Assembly (NCBI GenBank): GCA_016713875.1
Contig: JADJOI010000003.1
Span: 1,612,001 to 1,676,000, forward strand
Reading direction: 5' to 3'
From: Flavobacteriales bacterium
GTDB taxonomy: Bacteria > Bacteroidota > Bacteroidia > Flavobacteriales_F > PHOS-HE28
Length of the DNA: 64,000 nucleotides
Shown here: piece by piece, positions 1-8,226 of the stretch
Layout: each line of letters opens with the position of its first letter
Numbering within the stretch: position 1 is the stretch's first letter
Program-made: the position numbers and the translations under genes
Notes under the pieces: model-generated
Told to the model about the DNA's origin: nothing
Databases searched by the model: none
The model's input: only the letters and a program-made list of their open reading frames with translations

Positions 1-1
1 C

Positions 2-2857
2 CAGTTCTTCTTCAAGACGCAGGCGCAGATGGCCGAGACCTTCAGCGACCTGCCGGAGGCCTTGGACAACACCGGCCTGATCGTGGACAAGGTGGAGACC
101 CTGAAGCTGAAGAAGGACATCCTGCTGCCCAACTACCAATTGCCCGAGGGCTTCAGCAACCAGGATGAGTACCTGCAGCACCTGACGTACCAAGGGGCCA
201 TCAAGCGCTACCTCAACGACGGAGCGTCGGGCATCGATTCGCTGGACCCCAAGATCAAGGAGCGGCTGGACTTCGAGCTCTTCGTGATCCGCACCATGGG
301 CTTCGCGGGCTACTTCCTCATCGTGCAGGACTTCATCAACCACGGTCGCGAGATCGGCGTGTTGATCGGTCCGGGCCGTGGCAGTGCGGCGGGCAGCGCG
401 GTGGCCTATTGCATCGGCATCACCAACATCGACCCCATCAAGTACGACCTGCTGTTCGAGCGGTTCCTGAACCCGGACCGCAAGAGCATGCCCGATATCG
501 ATACGGACTTCGATGACGAGGGGCGGCAGAAGGTGATCGACTATGTGGTAGAGAAATACGGCCAGAACCAGGTGGCGCAGATCGTCACCTACGGCAGCAT
601 GGCCGCCAAGAGCAGCATCCGCGATGTGGCCCGCGTGATGGACCTTCCCCTACAGGAGGCCGACCGCCTGGCCAAGCTGGTGCCCGAACGGCCGGGCATC
701 GAACTGGGCCGTCTATTGCGTGCCCCACTGGACGGCGAAGGCAGCCTGAAGCAGAAGGAGAACCTGGGCAGTGAGGAGCTCGCGCTGGTGAAGCAACTGC
801 GCGAGGTGCTGGAGAGCGGCGAGCTCACCAGCGATGTGCTGAACGCCGCCGAAAAGCTGGAGGGCTCCGTGCGGGGCACGGGCGTGCATGCAGCGGGCAT
901 CATCATCGCTCCGAAGGACCTGACGGAGATCCTACCGGTGTGCACCAGCAAGGAATCGACCCTGTTGCTGACACAGTACGACGGCAAGGTGGTGGAGGAC
1001 GCGGGCGTGATCAAGATGGACTTCCTGGGGTTGAAGACCCTGACCATCATCCGCGATGCGCTGCGCATGATCAAGGCCAACCACGGGGTGGACATCGACA
1101 TCGACGGCATCCCGCTGGACGACCCGAAGACCTACGCCCTCTACCAGCGCGCCGAGACCAACGGCACCTTCCAGTTCGAGAGCGCGGGCATGCAGAAGTA
1201 CCTGCGCGAACTGAAGGCCGACCAGTTCGGCGACCTCATCGCCATGAACGCCCTGTACCGCCCGGGGCCGCTGGAATACATCCCCACCTTCATCAAGCGC
1301 AAGCACGGCCTGGAGAGGATCGTGTACGACCTGCCGGAGATGGAGGACCTGCTGAAGGAGACCTACGGCGTCACCGTGTACCAGGAGCAGGTGATGTTGC
1401 TGAGCCAGAAGCTCGCCGGCTTCACCAAGGGCGATGCCGACGTGCTGCGGAAGGCGATGGGCAAGAAGGACCGTGCCACGCTGGACAAGATGAAGGGCAA
1501 GTTCCTGGAGGGAACGGCCGAGCGCGGCTTCGATGCCAAGGTGTGCGAGAAGGTCTGGACCGATTGGGAGGCCTTCGCGCAATACGCCTTCAACAAGTCG
1601 CATTCCACCTGCTACGCCTTCGTGGCCTACCAGACCGCCTGGCTGAAGGCCAACTACCCCAGCGAATACATGGCCAGTGTGCTCACCCACTCGGGCGGGC
1701 AGATCGACAAGATCACCTTCTTCATGGAGGAGTGCCGGCGCATGGGCATATCCGTGCTGGGGCCTGACGTGAACGAAAGCCAGCTGCAGTTCAGCGTGAC
1801 ACCGAACAGGCAGGACCCGTCCCGCCCCGGCGGGATCCGCTTCGGTCTGGGCGCGGTGAAGGGTGTGGGCGAGGGTGCGGTGGAAGCCATCGTGGCGGAG
1901 CGCACCGGCAACGGTCCCTTCACCAGCGTGTTCGACCTGGTGCGCCGCGTGAACCTGCGCGCCGCCAACCGCAAGGCCCTGGAAAGCCTGGCCTACGCCG
2001 GCGCCTTCGACAGCCTGAAGGTGCAGCGCGCCCACTTCTTCCACAGCGCCGGCGAGGGCAAGCCCACCTACATCGAAACGCTGGTGCGTTACGGCCAGCA
2101 GCACCAGGACGGAGAGGACAGCACGCAGGTGAGCATGTTCGACATGGCCAGCGACACCGGGGCCGCCATCCCCGAGCCGCCCCTGCCGCAGATCGAGGGC
2201 TGGAGCGCGCTGGAGCAGCTGCACTATGAGAAGGACGTGATCGGCTTCTATCTGAGCGGGCATCCGCTGGACGACCACCGGTTGGAGATCAAGCACCTGT
2301 GCAACACCACGCTGCCCGAGCTGAAGGAGCTGGACAAGCTGGCCGGTCGGGAGGCGGCCTTCGCGGGCATCGTCACCAAGGCCGAGCACCGCATCGCCAA
2401 GAGCGGCAAGCCCTTCGGCAGTTTCAGCCTGGAGGACCACGCCGGCACGCACGACTTCATGCTCTTCAGCGAGGATTACATGAAGTTCAAGCTCTACCTG
2501 CAGACCGGGGCGCTGCTCTTTGTGAAAGGCCGCGCGAGCGCGCGCACTTGGGGGCGCGATGAAGGACAGATGGAGTTCAAGGTCGCCAACATCGACCTGC
2601 TGAGCGATGTGCGGGAGAAGTACTTCACGAAGCTGAACCTGAAGCTCGAGGCCGAGCGGGTGAACGACCTGCTGGCCCGCGAGCTGGGCGCGCTGCTGAA
2701 GCGGAGCCCGGGCAAGTGCCGGGTGAACTTCCAGATCGTGAGCCACCAGGAGAACCTGGCCATCGAGGCGCCCAGCAAGGGGCTCAGCGTGGCCGTGAGC
2801 GAGGAGCTGATCCGGGCGCTGGAGGGGCTGGGCGATGTGGCGTACACGCTGAACTGA
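2..2857 (+). CDS. dnaE: DNA polymerase III subunit alpha (5' end outside window)
   Basis: Catalytic subunit of the replicative DNA polymerase. The frame is already open at base 2, so the gene starts upstream and the N-terminal PHP domain is missing. The visible part begins just before the polymerase core. It shows GPGRGSAAGS, the catalytic aspartates in PDIDTDF (codons around 160), the third catalytic Asp in KMDFLGLKTLT, a helix-hairpin-helix (GLGAVKGVGEGA) and a C-terminal OB fold beginning near FAGIVTKAEHR. The stop at 2855-2857 follows a family-like C-terminus. The next gene is trxA, 180 bp away with its own promoter element. Identification is secure. Confidence 0.97.
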   Translation, partial: QFFFKTQAQMAETFSDLPEALDNTGLIVDKVETLKLKKDILLPNYQLPEGFSNQDEYLQHLTYQGAIKRYLNDGASGIDSLDPKIKERLDFELFVIRTMGFAGYFLIVQDFINHGREIGVLIGPGRGSAAGSAVAYCIGITNIDPIKYDLLFERFLNPDRKSMPDIDTDFDDEGRQKVIDYVVEKYGQNQVAQIVTYGSMAAKSSIRDVARVMDLPLQEADRLAKLVPERPGIELGRLLRAPLDGEGSLKQKENLGSEELALVKQLREVLESGELTSDVLNAAEKLEGSVRGTGVHAAGIIIAPKDLTEILPVCTSKESTLLLTQYDGKVVEDAGVIKMDFLGLKTLTIIRDALRMIKANHGVDIDIDGIPLDDPKTYALYQRAETNGTFQFESAGMQKYLRELKADQFGDLIAMNALYRPGPLEYIPTFIKRKHGLERIVYDLPEMEDLLKETYGVTVYQEQVMLLSQKLAGFTKGDADVLRKAMGKKDRATLDKMKGKFLEGTAERGFDAKVCEKVWTDWEAFAQYAFNKSHSTCYAFVAYQTAWLKANYPSEYMASVLTHSGGQIDKITFFMEECRRMGISVLGPDVNESQLQFSVTPNRQDPSRPGGIRFGLGAVKGVGEGAVEAIVAERTGNGPFTSVFDLVRRVNLRAANRKALESLAYAGAFDSLKVQRAHFFHSAGEGKPTYIETLVRYGQQHQDGEDSTQVSMFDMASDTGAAIPEPPLPQIEGWSALEQLHYEKDVIGFYLSGHPLDDHRLEIKHLCNTTLPELKELDKLAGREAAFAGIVTKAEHRIAKSGKPFGSFSLEDHAGTHDFMLFSEDYMKFKLYLQTGALLFVKGRASARTWGRDEGQMEFKVANIDLLSDVREKYFTKLNLKLEAERVNDLLARELGALLKRSPGKCRVNFQIVSHQENLAIEAPSKGLSVAVSEELIRALEGLGDVAYTLN

Positions 2858-2904
2858 CGGATCGTCAGGATAGTTTCCATGGCAAGGAACGTGCGGTGGG
2901 GGGT

Positions 2905-2912
2905 TACCTTTG
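2905..2912 (+). promoter_or_regulatory. -7 promoter element TACCTTTG upstream of trxA
   Basis: Exact match to the Bacteroidota -7 consensus TAnnTTTG in the gap between dnaE and trxA. No clear TTG -33 element is seen about 19 bp upstream. If used, it would give trxA a leader of roughly 120 nt. Confidence 0.5.
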
Positions 2913-3038
2913 CACGACCGCTGGTGAAAAGGTGGGCTCCCGGGCCGGGGAACCTGAACCCTGGATGTCGCACCTTGCGGTCACAAGAAGAACCCTCAGC
3001 AACCAAACCCGGACGCACGGCGTCCACAGTCAACGACC

Positions 3039-3359
3039 ATGGCACTCGAACTGACCGACAACAACTTTGAGGAACTCGTCCTGAAGAGCGACAAACCGGT
3101 GATGGTGGACTTCTGGGCCGAATGGTGCGGCCCCTGCCGCATGGTGGGCCCCGTGGTGGAGGAGTTGGGCAAGGAGTACGACGGCAAGGCCGTGGTGGGC
3201 AAGCTGAACGTGGACCACAACCCCGGCATCAGCATGAAGTACGGGATCCGCAGCATCCCCACGATCCTGTTCTTCAAGAACGGCGAGGTGGTGGACCGTA
3301 GCGTGGGCGCGGTGCCCAAGCCGCAGCTCGCGCAGAAGTTGGAAGGGCAGTTGCAGTAG
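3039..3359 (+). CDS. trxA: thioredoxin
   Basis: Small cytoplasmic thiol-disulfide reductant for ribonucleotide reductase, peroxidases and other thiol enzymes. The 106-aa length is the usual size for the family. The redox motif WCGPC is at residues 29-33 after the conserved VDFWAEW strand, and the cis-proline loop (RSIPTILFF) follows. The ATG gives a normal thioredoxin N-terminus. The last codons overlap the beginning of an AACTGCC-type heptamer array (3345-3392) that runs through the stop codon. An accessory four-helix-bundle gene comes directly downstream. Confidence 0.97.
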   Translation: MALELTDNNFEELVLKSDKPVMVDFWAEWCGPCRMVGPVVEELGKEYDGKAVVGKLNVDHNPGISMKYGIRSIPTILFFKNGEVVDRSVGAVPKPQLAQKLEGQLQ

Positions 3360-3392
3360 GCAGTTGAAGTCGGGCAGTTGGCAGTTGGGCAG
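3345..3392 (-). repeat. heptamer-word array, left of four-helix-bundle gene
   Basis: Read on the minus strand, this stretch is a run of roughly 7-bp words of the type AACTGCC (AACTGCC, AACTGCC, CGACTTC, AACTGCC, TACTGCA). It starts inside the last codons of trxA and passes through its stop. The same word recurs in the opposite orientation at 3944-3986, so the four-helix-bundle gene lies between inverted copies. Confidence 0.75.
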
Positions 3393-3441
3393 GTAGAAGT
3401 TGGTGCCAAGCCAGTAAGTTTGGTTTCCAACGCTAGCTGCC

Positions 3442-3816
3442 ATGGCCGGCCTGAAGGACCTGATCGTCTACAAGAAGTCCTTCGAGCTGTCGATGATGAT
3501 CTTCGAGCTGACGAAGAAGTTCCCGGTGGAGGAACGTTACAGCCTTACCACACAGATCCGCAACAGTTCCCGTTCGGTGCCAGCCAACCTTGCCGAAGCG
3601 TATCGCAAACGTCGATACTTGGCCGCTTTCATCGCCAAACTGACCGATTGCGATGGGGAGAACGCCGAGACCAGCGTGCATCTGGATACCGCGCTGGCGT
3701 GCAACTACATCACGTCTGAAGAACACGCTCCTGCCGTCGCCCTCAACGCTGAAGTGGGCCGGTTGCTTTGTGATATGTTGAACAGCCCGGGCAAGTACGG
3801 GGTGAAGGCCCGCTGA
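3442..3816 (+). CDS. four helix bundle protein (S23/IVP-like)
   Basis: A 124-aa protein of the four-helix-bundle family first met as 23S rRNA intervening-sequence proteins and related to the accessory protein (Avd) of diversity-generating retroelements. Family signs are the start LKDLIVYKKSFELSMM, then EERYSLTTQIRNSSRSVPANLAEAY and alternating long helices. Here it is a free-standing gene between trxA and the DUF58 gene, not inside rRNA. Inverted AACTGCC-type arrays flank it, which suggests a mobile or transferred cassette. The cellular role of stand-alone members is not established; nucleic-acid binding is inferred from a basic surface and the Avd relationship. Confidence 0.85.
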   Translation: MAGLKDLIVYKKSFELSMMIFELTKKFPVEERYSLTTQIRNSSRSVPANLAEAYRKRRYLAAFIAKLTDCDGENAETSVHLDTALACNYITSEEHAPAVALNAEVGRLLCDMLNSPGKYGVKAR

Positions 3817-3943
3817 TCCCGACAGGAAGCAAGCACCGCGTTCACGGTCGTTCACTTGCCAAGCCCCCTCAACTGCCACCTGCATCTTGTCCGATCGAAG
3901 CGACCCGGCACGTCGGATCAACCCACGCATCATCCGACGCCTG

Positions 3944-3986
3944 AACTGACGACTGCGAACTGCCGACTGCCGAACTGCCGAACTTC
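3944..3986 (+). repeat. heptamer-word array, right of four-helix-bundle gene
   Basis: Plus-strand words AACTGAC, GACTGCG, AACTGCC, GACTGCC, then one extra G, AACTGCC and GAACTTC, with a 7-bp period. It is the inverted counterpart of 3345-3392 and ends 5 bp before the ATG of the DUF58 gene. The rest of the gap after the four-helix-bundle gene (3817-3943) shows nothing recognisable. Confidence 0.75.
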
Positions 3987-3991
3987 TTCCG

Positions 3992-4915
3992 ATGCCCATC
4001 GAACAGCAGCACATCCAAGCCCTCTCGGCCCTGGAGTTCAAGGCGCGCCAGGTGGTGGAAGGCTTTCTTGCCGGACTGCACAAGAGCCCGTTCCACGGAT
4101 TCAGCGTGGAGTTCGCGGAACACCGGGCTTACAACAGCGGAGAGAGCACGCGCCACCTGGATTGGAAGCTCTACGCCCGCACTGACAAGTTGTTCGTGAA
4201 GCGCTACGAGGAGGAGACGAACCTGCGTTGCCACCTGGTGTTGGACGCCTCCTCATCCATGTACTTCCCGTCGCGCGGTGAGGCCCGGGAGTTCAACAAG
4301 GTGGAGTTCGGCGTGCATGCCGCCGCGGCCTTCATCCAGCTGTTGCGGAAGCAGCGCGATGCCGTGGGCCTCACAGTGTTCCGCGAGGCGGTGACGCTGA
4401 CCGAGGAGGCGCGCAGCAACGCGGTGCATCTTCGGCACCTGACGCAGCACCTGGAGCAGCTTCTGGCGGCGGACGCGCCGGCACGCGGGCAGCGCACGGG
4501 CCTGGTGGAGGCGCTCCATGACATCGCCCGGCGGGCCCATCGTCGCAGCCTGGTGGTGGTGCTCAGCGACATGCTGGAGGATACCGGTCGGGAGGAGGAG
4601 GTCTTCGACGCCCTGCAGCACCTGCGCTTCAACAAGCACGACATCATCGTGTTCCACGTCGTGGACCGCCAACGGGAGCTGGAGCTGGCGGTGGAGGACC
4701 GTCCCTACACCTTCGTGGATGTCGAGACCGGGGCCCAGGTGAAGGCCCACGCCGCCGAGGTGCGAGAGGGGTATCGGCAGGCCGTGGCCGAGCGCAGGCA
4801 CCGGTTGAAGCTCAAGTGCGGCCAGTACCGGATCGATCTGGTGGAGGCCGACATCAACGCTGGATTCGGCCCGGTGCTGCTGGAGTTCCTCACGAAACGG
4901 GCGCGTCTTTACTGA
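3992..4915 (+). CDS. DUF58 domain-containing protein
   Basis: A 307-aa soluble protein with the DUF58 signature: YNSGESTRHLDWKLYARTDK (around residues 49-68), followed by a von Willebrand A-like fold with LDASSSM (a MIDAS-like DxSxS motif) and a C-terminal LLEFLTKRARLY tail. DUF58 proteins usually work with MoxR AAA ATPases and BatA/BatB proteins in envelope or metal-related maturation. No moxR or bat gene is visible next to it. The ATG at 3992 follows the heptamer array by 5 bp. Family assignment is firm; the partner and process are unknown. Confidence 0.9.
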   Translation: MPIEQQHIQALSALEFKARQVVEGFLAGLHKSPFHGFSVEFAEHRAYNSGESTRHLDWKLYARTDKLFVKRYEEETNLRCHLVLDASSSMYFPSRGEAREFNKVEFGVHAAAAFIQLLRKQRDAVGLTVFREAVTLTEEARSNAVHLRHLTQHLEQLLAADAPARGQRTGLVEALHDIARRAHRRSLVVVLSDMLEDTGREEEVFDALQHLRFNKHDIIVFHVVDRQRELELAVEDRPYTFVDVETGAQVKAHAAEVREGYRQAVAERRHRLKLKCGQYRIDLVEADINAGFGPVLLEFLTKRARLY

Positions 4916-4931
4916 GCTTTCCGGAGTGGGC

Positions 4932-4961
4932 TTGCAAAGTCGGCCCGGGGCTTTACATTTG
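4932..4961 (+). promoter_or_regulatory. promoter of tRNA-Asp (TTG-N19-TACATTTG)
   Basis: TTG at 4932-4934 and TACATTTG at 4954-4961, separated by 19 bp. This matches the Bacteroidota sigma-A pattern TTG / TAnnTTTG. Transcription should start near 4968, about 23 nt before the mature tRNA. Confidence 0.75.
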
Positions 4962-4990
4962 CACCCGCTTCACCGCAAAGAGAAGCCAAC

Positions 4991-5064
4991 GGACCGGTAG
5001 TTCAGCTGGTTAGAATGCCGCCCTGTCACGGCGGAGGTCGCGGGTTCGAGTCCCGTCCGGTCCG
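4991..5064 (+). tRNA. tRNA-Asp (GTC)
   Basis: A 74-nt cloverleaf. The acceptor stem GGACCGG (4991-4997) pairs with CCGGTCC (5057-5063), with G as discriminator base. The anticodon stem CCGCC/GGCGG encloses the loop CTGTCAC with anticodon GTC, and the T arm carries GGTTCGAGTCC. CCA is not encoded. A promoter lies just upstream and an intrinsic terminator just downstream, so this is a single-gene unit. Confidence 0.98.
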
Positions 5065-5068
5065 CGAA

Positions 5069-5091
5069 AGCCCCTTCCGAGGGGCTTTTTT
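5069..5091 (+). terminator. intrinsic terminator of tRNA-Asp
   Basis: A perfect 7-bp stem AGCCCCT / AGGGGCT with loop TCCG, followed by a run of six T (5086-5091). Confidence 0.92.
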
Positions 5092-5223
5092 CTTGCCCTG
5101 TCCCATCGATGGGCGCCCGCGGACCGAGGTGCCCGATGGCCGGCTCAACGGAATGTGGCCGCCCTCCTGCGATCACCGGTGGCGGAGCATAGGCCGACCG
5201 GGGCCCCTTCCATGGCCGTGAAC

Positions 5224-5255
5224 GCCGAACGCCTGCCACAGGGCAGGCGTTCGGC
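5224..5255. terminator. 14-bp hairpin downstream of the 5283-6095 gene
   Basis: GCCGAACGCCTGCC (5224-5237) pairs with its complement at 5242-5255 around the loop ACAG. It lies beyond the stop of the minus-strand gene at 5283. No T tract follows on either strand, so it is a candidate terminator or 3'-end stabiliser rather than a textbook one. Confidence 0.5.
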
Positions 5256-5282
5256 ATGTGCACTGACCGGGTTATGCCCCGC

Positions 5283-6095
5283 TCAGCGGTTCTTGCCCTC
5301 GGTAAGCCCCGGATCGATCGCAAAGTCCACGCTACCGATTCTGATGGGCTTGGGCGTCACCTCGCGGAAGGCATCGTTCCACACCAGCTTCATGTTGGCG
5401 AACTGCATGTCCACGATCTTGCCGGGGATCTCGCCCCACACGGTGAAGGCATCGTCCTCGCCCTGGTTGAGGATGACCTCCTTGCTCTTGCTGCTGGCGT
5501 TGGCGAACTCCTGGCCCGACTCGATGCGCAGCGCGGTGCGGCTGGGGTCCACCAGGGCCACCTTGCTGCCGCGGTACACCACCTTGAACTTCGCCGCGGT
5601 CTTGGCGGTCTCCTTGTCCATGCTCACGAGGTTCACCTCGAAGTTGCCCACCGTGAAGCTGTTCTTGCTGGGCGGGACATCGAAGTCGGGCACGCTGACC
5701 TTGCCCTCGGAGCGTGAAACGCGGCTGGCGCCGCCGAACTTCACAGTGAACGCATCGTGGTGCATGTTGCCGCCGGTGACCTCCAGGGTGCGGTTGATCT
5801 TGTCGTTGGGCCGGATCACGAAGTCGCGGTCCTTCGGCGAGTAGCTGGCACCGCCCACGGTGAACACGATCTCCGAGGCCTTGATCATCAGGATGTCGGA
5901 GGTCTTGTTCGTGAACTCCACGCGCACCTTGCACAGGGCCAGCTGGGCCACGGGGTCCTTGAACTCGATGCGGATCGCCTCGGTCTCGATGGGCTCGGGG
6001 ATGCGGTAGAAGTTGGTGTGCTTGGGGTCCACCTTCTGCGCGTGGAGGGTGATGGAGGCCATCACGGCGGAGGCGGCGAGGAGCGTGCGGGTCAT
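5283..6095 (-). CDS. secreted protein of unknown function
   Basis: A 270-aa protein with a Sec signal peptide (MTRTLLAASAVMASITLHA, then Q), so it is exported to the periplasm or surface. The mature part is rich in beta-strand patterns (VRVEFTNKTSDILMIKASEI, FVIRPNDKINRTLEVTG) that look like immunoglobulin-like or DUF-type beta-sandwich strands. I recognise no catalytic motif. The ATG at 6093-6095 was chosen because it starts the signal peptide; the frame stays open further upstream, but that part looks like antisense of the ABC gene. A -7-like TATTTTCG lies about 20 bp before the start. Confidence 0.75.
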   Translation of the reverse strand: MTRTLLAASAVMASITLHAQKVDPKHTNFYRIPEPIETEAIRIEFKDPVAQLALCKVRVEFTNKTSDILMIKASEIVFTVGGASYSPKDRDFVIRPNDKINRTLEVTGGNMHHDAFTVKFGGASRVSRSEGKVSVPDFDVPPSKNSFTVGNFEVNLVSMDKETAKTAAKFKVVYRGSKVALVDPSRTALRIESGQEFANASSKSKEVILNQGEDDAFTVWGEIPGKIVDMQFANMKLVWNDAFREVTPKPIRIGSVDFAIDPGLTEGKNR

Positions 6096-6233
6096 GGGAG
6101 GAGGGGTTCGTGCCCGGCGAAAATAGGCCGGTGCGGGCGGATGGCAACCGGTGTGCCAAAGCGATGACGTCCACCGCTCCTCCCCCGCCCATGCCGTTCG
6201 TGTAGGTGCCCCCCAGGCCGGTGCGCGTTCCGG

Positions 6234-6241
6234 TACTTTCG
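6234..6241 (+). promoter_or_regulatory. -7 element TACTTTCG, 4 nt before ABC ATPase start
   Basis: A near-consensus TAnnTTTG element (TACTTTCG) ends 4 nt upstream of the ATG at 6246. A transcript starting the usual distance downstream would begin at or inside the start codon, so the ABC operon mRNA is predicted to be leaderless. The same spacing recurs at several other genes in the window. Confidence 0.55.
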
Positions 6242-6245
6242 GGCC

Positions 6246-6989
6246 ATGATCGTCCTGAAGGACATCCGCAAGGCGTACCGCACCGGGGCCAACCTCCTGC
6301 AGGTGCTGAAGGGCATCGACCTGGAGATCCGCAGCGGCGAACTGGTGAGCATCATGGGCAGCTCGGGCTCGGGCAAGAGCACCATGCTCAACATCATCGG
6401 CATCCTGGACAACTACGACCACGGGGAGTACCTGCTGGACGGGCTCCGGATCCAGGGGCAGAGCGAAACGGAGAATGCCCAGCTCCGGAGCAAGTACATC
6501 GGCTTCGTCTTCCAGAGCTTCAACCTGATCGCGTTCAAGAACGCCCAGGAGAACGTGGCACTGCCGCTGTACTACCAAGGGGTGCCACGCCGCAAGCGCA
6601 ACGAACTGGCATTGGAGATGCTAGGTCGGGTGGGCCTGCGGGAATGGGCGCACCACATGCCCAATGAGCTGAGCGGCGGTCAAAAGCAACGCGTGGCCAT
6701 CGCCAGGGCCCTCATCAGCGACCCGAAGATCATCCTGGCCGACGAGCCCACCGGCGCGTTGGACAGCAAGACCAGTGAGGAAGTGATGGCTTTGCTCACG
6801 CAAGTGAACCGCGACCTCGGCAAGACCGTGGTGATCGTGACCCACGAACGCGATGTGGCCGCCGCCACGCATCGGGTGATCTATTTGCGCGACGGGCAGA
6901 TCGAGAACGCCCACCTGGACCCCAAGAGCCTCAGCACCAGCATGGATGGTGTACGCGAGGTGAACAAACCCGCCGGCGATGTTCGATAG
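6246..6989 (+). CDS. ABC transporter ATP-binding protein (MacB/LolD type)
   Basis: A 247-aa ATPase that powers the two FtsX-type permeases encoded downstream. Visible motifs are Walker A GSSGSGKST, Q-loop FVFQSFNL, signature LSGGQKQRVAIARAL, Walker B ILADEPTGALD and H-loop VTHERD. This is the MacB/LolD/FtsE clade, whose members act by mechanotransmission rather than by transport through the membrane domain. It is the first gene of a four-gene operon, and its 3' end overlaps the next ORF by 11 bp. The substrate cannot be told from sequence. Confidence 0.95.
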   Translation: MIVLKDIRKAYRTGANLLQVLKGIDLEIRSGELVSIMGSSGSGKSTMLNIIGILDNYDHGEYLLDGLRIQGQSETENAQLRSKYIGFVFQSFNLIAFKNAQENVALPLYYQGVPRRKRNELALEMLGRVGLREWAHHMPNELSGGQKQRVAIARALISDPKIILADEPTGALDSKTSEEVMALLTQVNRDLGKTVVIVTHERDVAAATHRVIYLRDGQIENAHLDPKSLSTSMDGVREVNKPAGDVR

Positions 6990-8223
6990 GGAGAAATGGG
7001 GAGAGGTGCTCGAGAGCATCGGCAAGAACAAGCTGAGGGCCGTGCTCACCGGCTTTTCCGTGTTCTGGGGCATCTTCATGCTCATCATTCTCCTTGGTGC
7101 GGGTGCGGGGCTGCGGAACGGCTTCAGCTACAACTTCCGCAACACGGCCACCAACAGCATCCGCATCTGGGGCAACGAGACCAGCAAGCCCTGGAAGGGT
7201 CTGCCGCCGAACCGGGCCATCGCGCTGGAGGACACCGACATCGCGGCGCTGCGGAACACCATCCCCGGCATCCAGCACATCAGCGGTCAATACAGCGTGT
7301 GGCGCGGGCAGAGCAAGCTGCAGTACGGCATGAGCTCGGGCAGCTACAGCATCCGCGGCATCCAACCCGCCTACCAGCAACTGCAGCACCAGCGCATTGT
7401 CGACGGACGCTTCATCAACGAAGTGGACCAGGTGCAGGACCGCAAGGTGATCGTGATCGCCGAGGACTGCCGCACGGAGCTGTTCAAGAAGGAGGATCCA
7501 CTTCACAAGTGGGTGAACGTGAACGGCATCCCGTTCGAGGTGGTGGGGTTGTACGAGTACGACACCGGTGGCCCCGAGCGGGGCCAGCGCAGTCCGGTGT
7601 ACATCCCGCTCAGCGCCGCCCAGAAGGTGTTCAACGCCAAGGGCATCGTGGACGACATCACCTTCAGCTTCGCCGACGCCAGCATCGCAGGGGCGAAGCG
7701 TGCGGAACAGCGGGCCGTCCACACCCTGGCGCGACGACACGACTTCGATCCCACGGATGAGCGCGCGTTGTGGGTGGACAACAACGTGGAGAACGTGGGA
7801 ACGATGAACTCCATCTTCGGTGGCATCACGGCCTTCCTGTGGTTCGTCGGCATCGGGTCGCTGATCGCGGGCATCGTGGGGGTCAGCAACATCATGCTCA
7901 TCGTGGTGAAGGAGCGCACGCGAGAGATCGGCATCCGCAAGGCCCTGGGGGCCACACCGGCCAACGTGGTGGGCCAGGTGCTGCTGGAATCCGTGTTCAT
8001 CACCGGGATGGCGGGCTGGCTGGGGCTGGTGCTCGGCATCTTCCTGATGGAGGGCATCGCCAGTGCGGTGCCGGGCAGCGAGTTCTTCCGCGACCCCACC
8101 ATCCGCATCGATGTGGCCATCACGGCCTTGATCGCGCTGATCATCGCCGGAGCGCTGGCCGGCTTCATCCCCGCCCGCCGCGCCGCCGCCATCCGTCCCA
8201 TCGAAGCCTTACGCGACGAGTAA
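6979..8223 (+). CDS. ABC transporter permease (MacB/FtsX family) 1
   Basis: A 414-aa MacB-type permease. It has an N-terminal membrane helix (around residues 19-43), a large periplasmic MacB_PCD domain (to about 275), and three C-terminal helices of the FtsX domain. KERTREIGIRKALGATP is the typical coupling region, and the end PARRAAAIRPIEALRDE is family-typical. It starts inside the end of the ATPase gene and is followed 3 bp later by a paralogous permease. The two probably form a heterodimer on the ATPase dimer. Confidence 0.93.
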   Translation: MFDREKWGEVLESIGKNKLRAVLTGFSVFWGIFMLIILLGAGAGLRNGFSYNFRNTATNSIRIWGNETSKPWKGLPPNRAIALEDTDIAALRNTIPGIQHISGQYSVWRGQSKLQYGMSSGSYSIRGIQPAYQQLQHQRIVDGRFINEVDQVQDRKVIVIAEDCRTELFKKEDPLHKWVNVNGIPFEVVGLYEYDTGGPERGQRSPVYIPLSAAQKVFNAKGIVDDITFSFADASIAGAKRAEQRAVHTLARRHDFDPTDERALWVDNNVENVGTMNSIFGGITAFLWFVGIGSLIAGIVGVSNIMLIVVKERTREIGIRKALGATPANVVGQVLLESVFITGMAGWLGLVLGIFLMEGIASAVPGSEFFRDPTIRIDVAITALIALIIAGALAGFIPARRAAAIRPIEALRDE

Positions 8224-8226
8224 GCC

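Noticed and set aside
932..2746. 604-codon open frame opposite dnaE
   Set aside because: It is antisense to a well-conserved dnaE coding region with no domain of its own.
3442..3816. rRNA intervening sequence
   Set aside because: The four-helix-bundle family first came from 23S rRNA insertions, but no rRNA sequence flanks this gene; its neighbours are trxA and a DUF58 gene.
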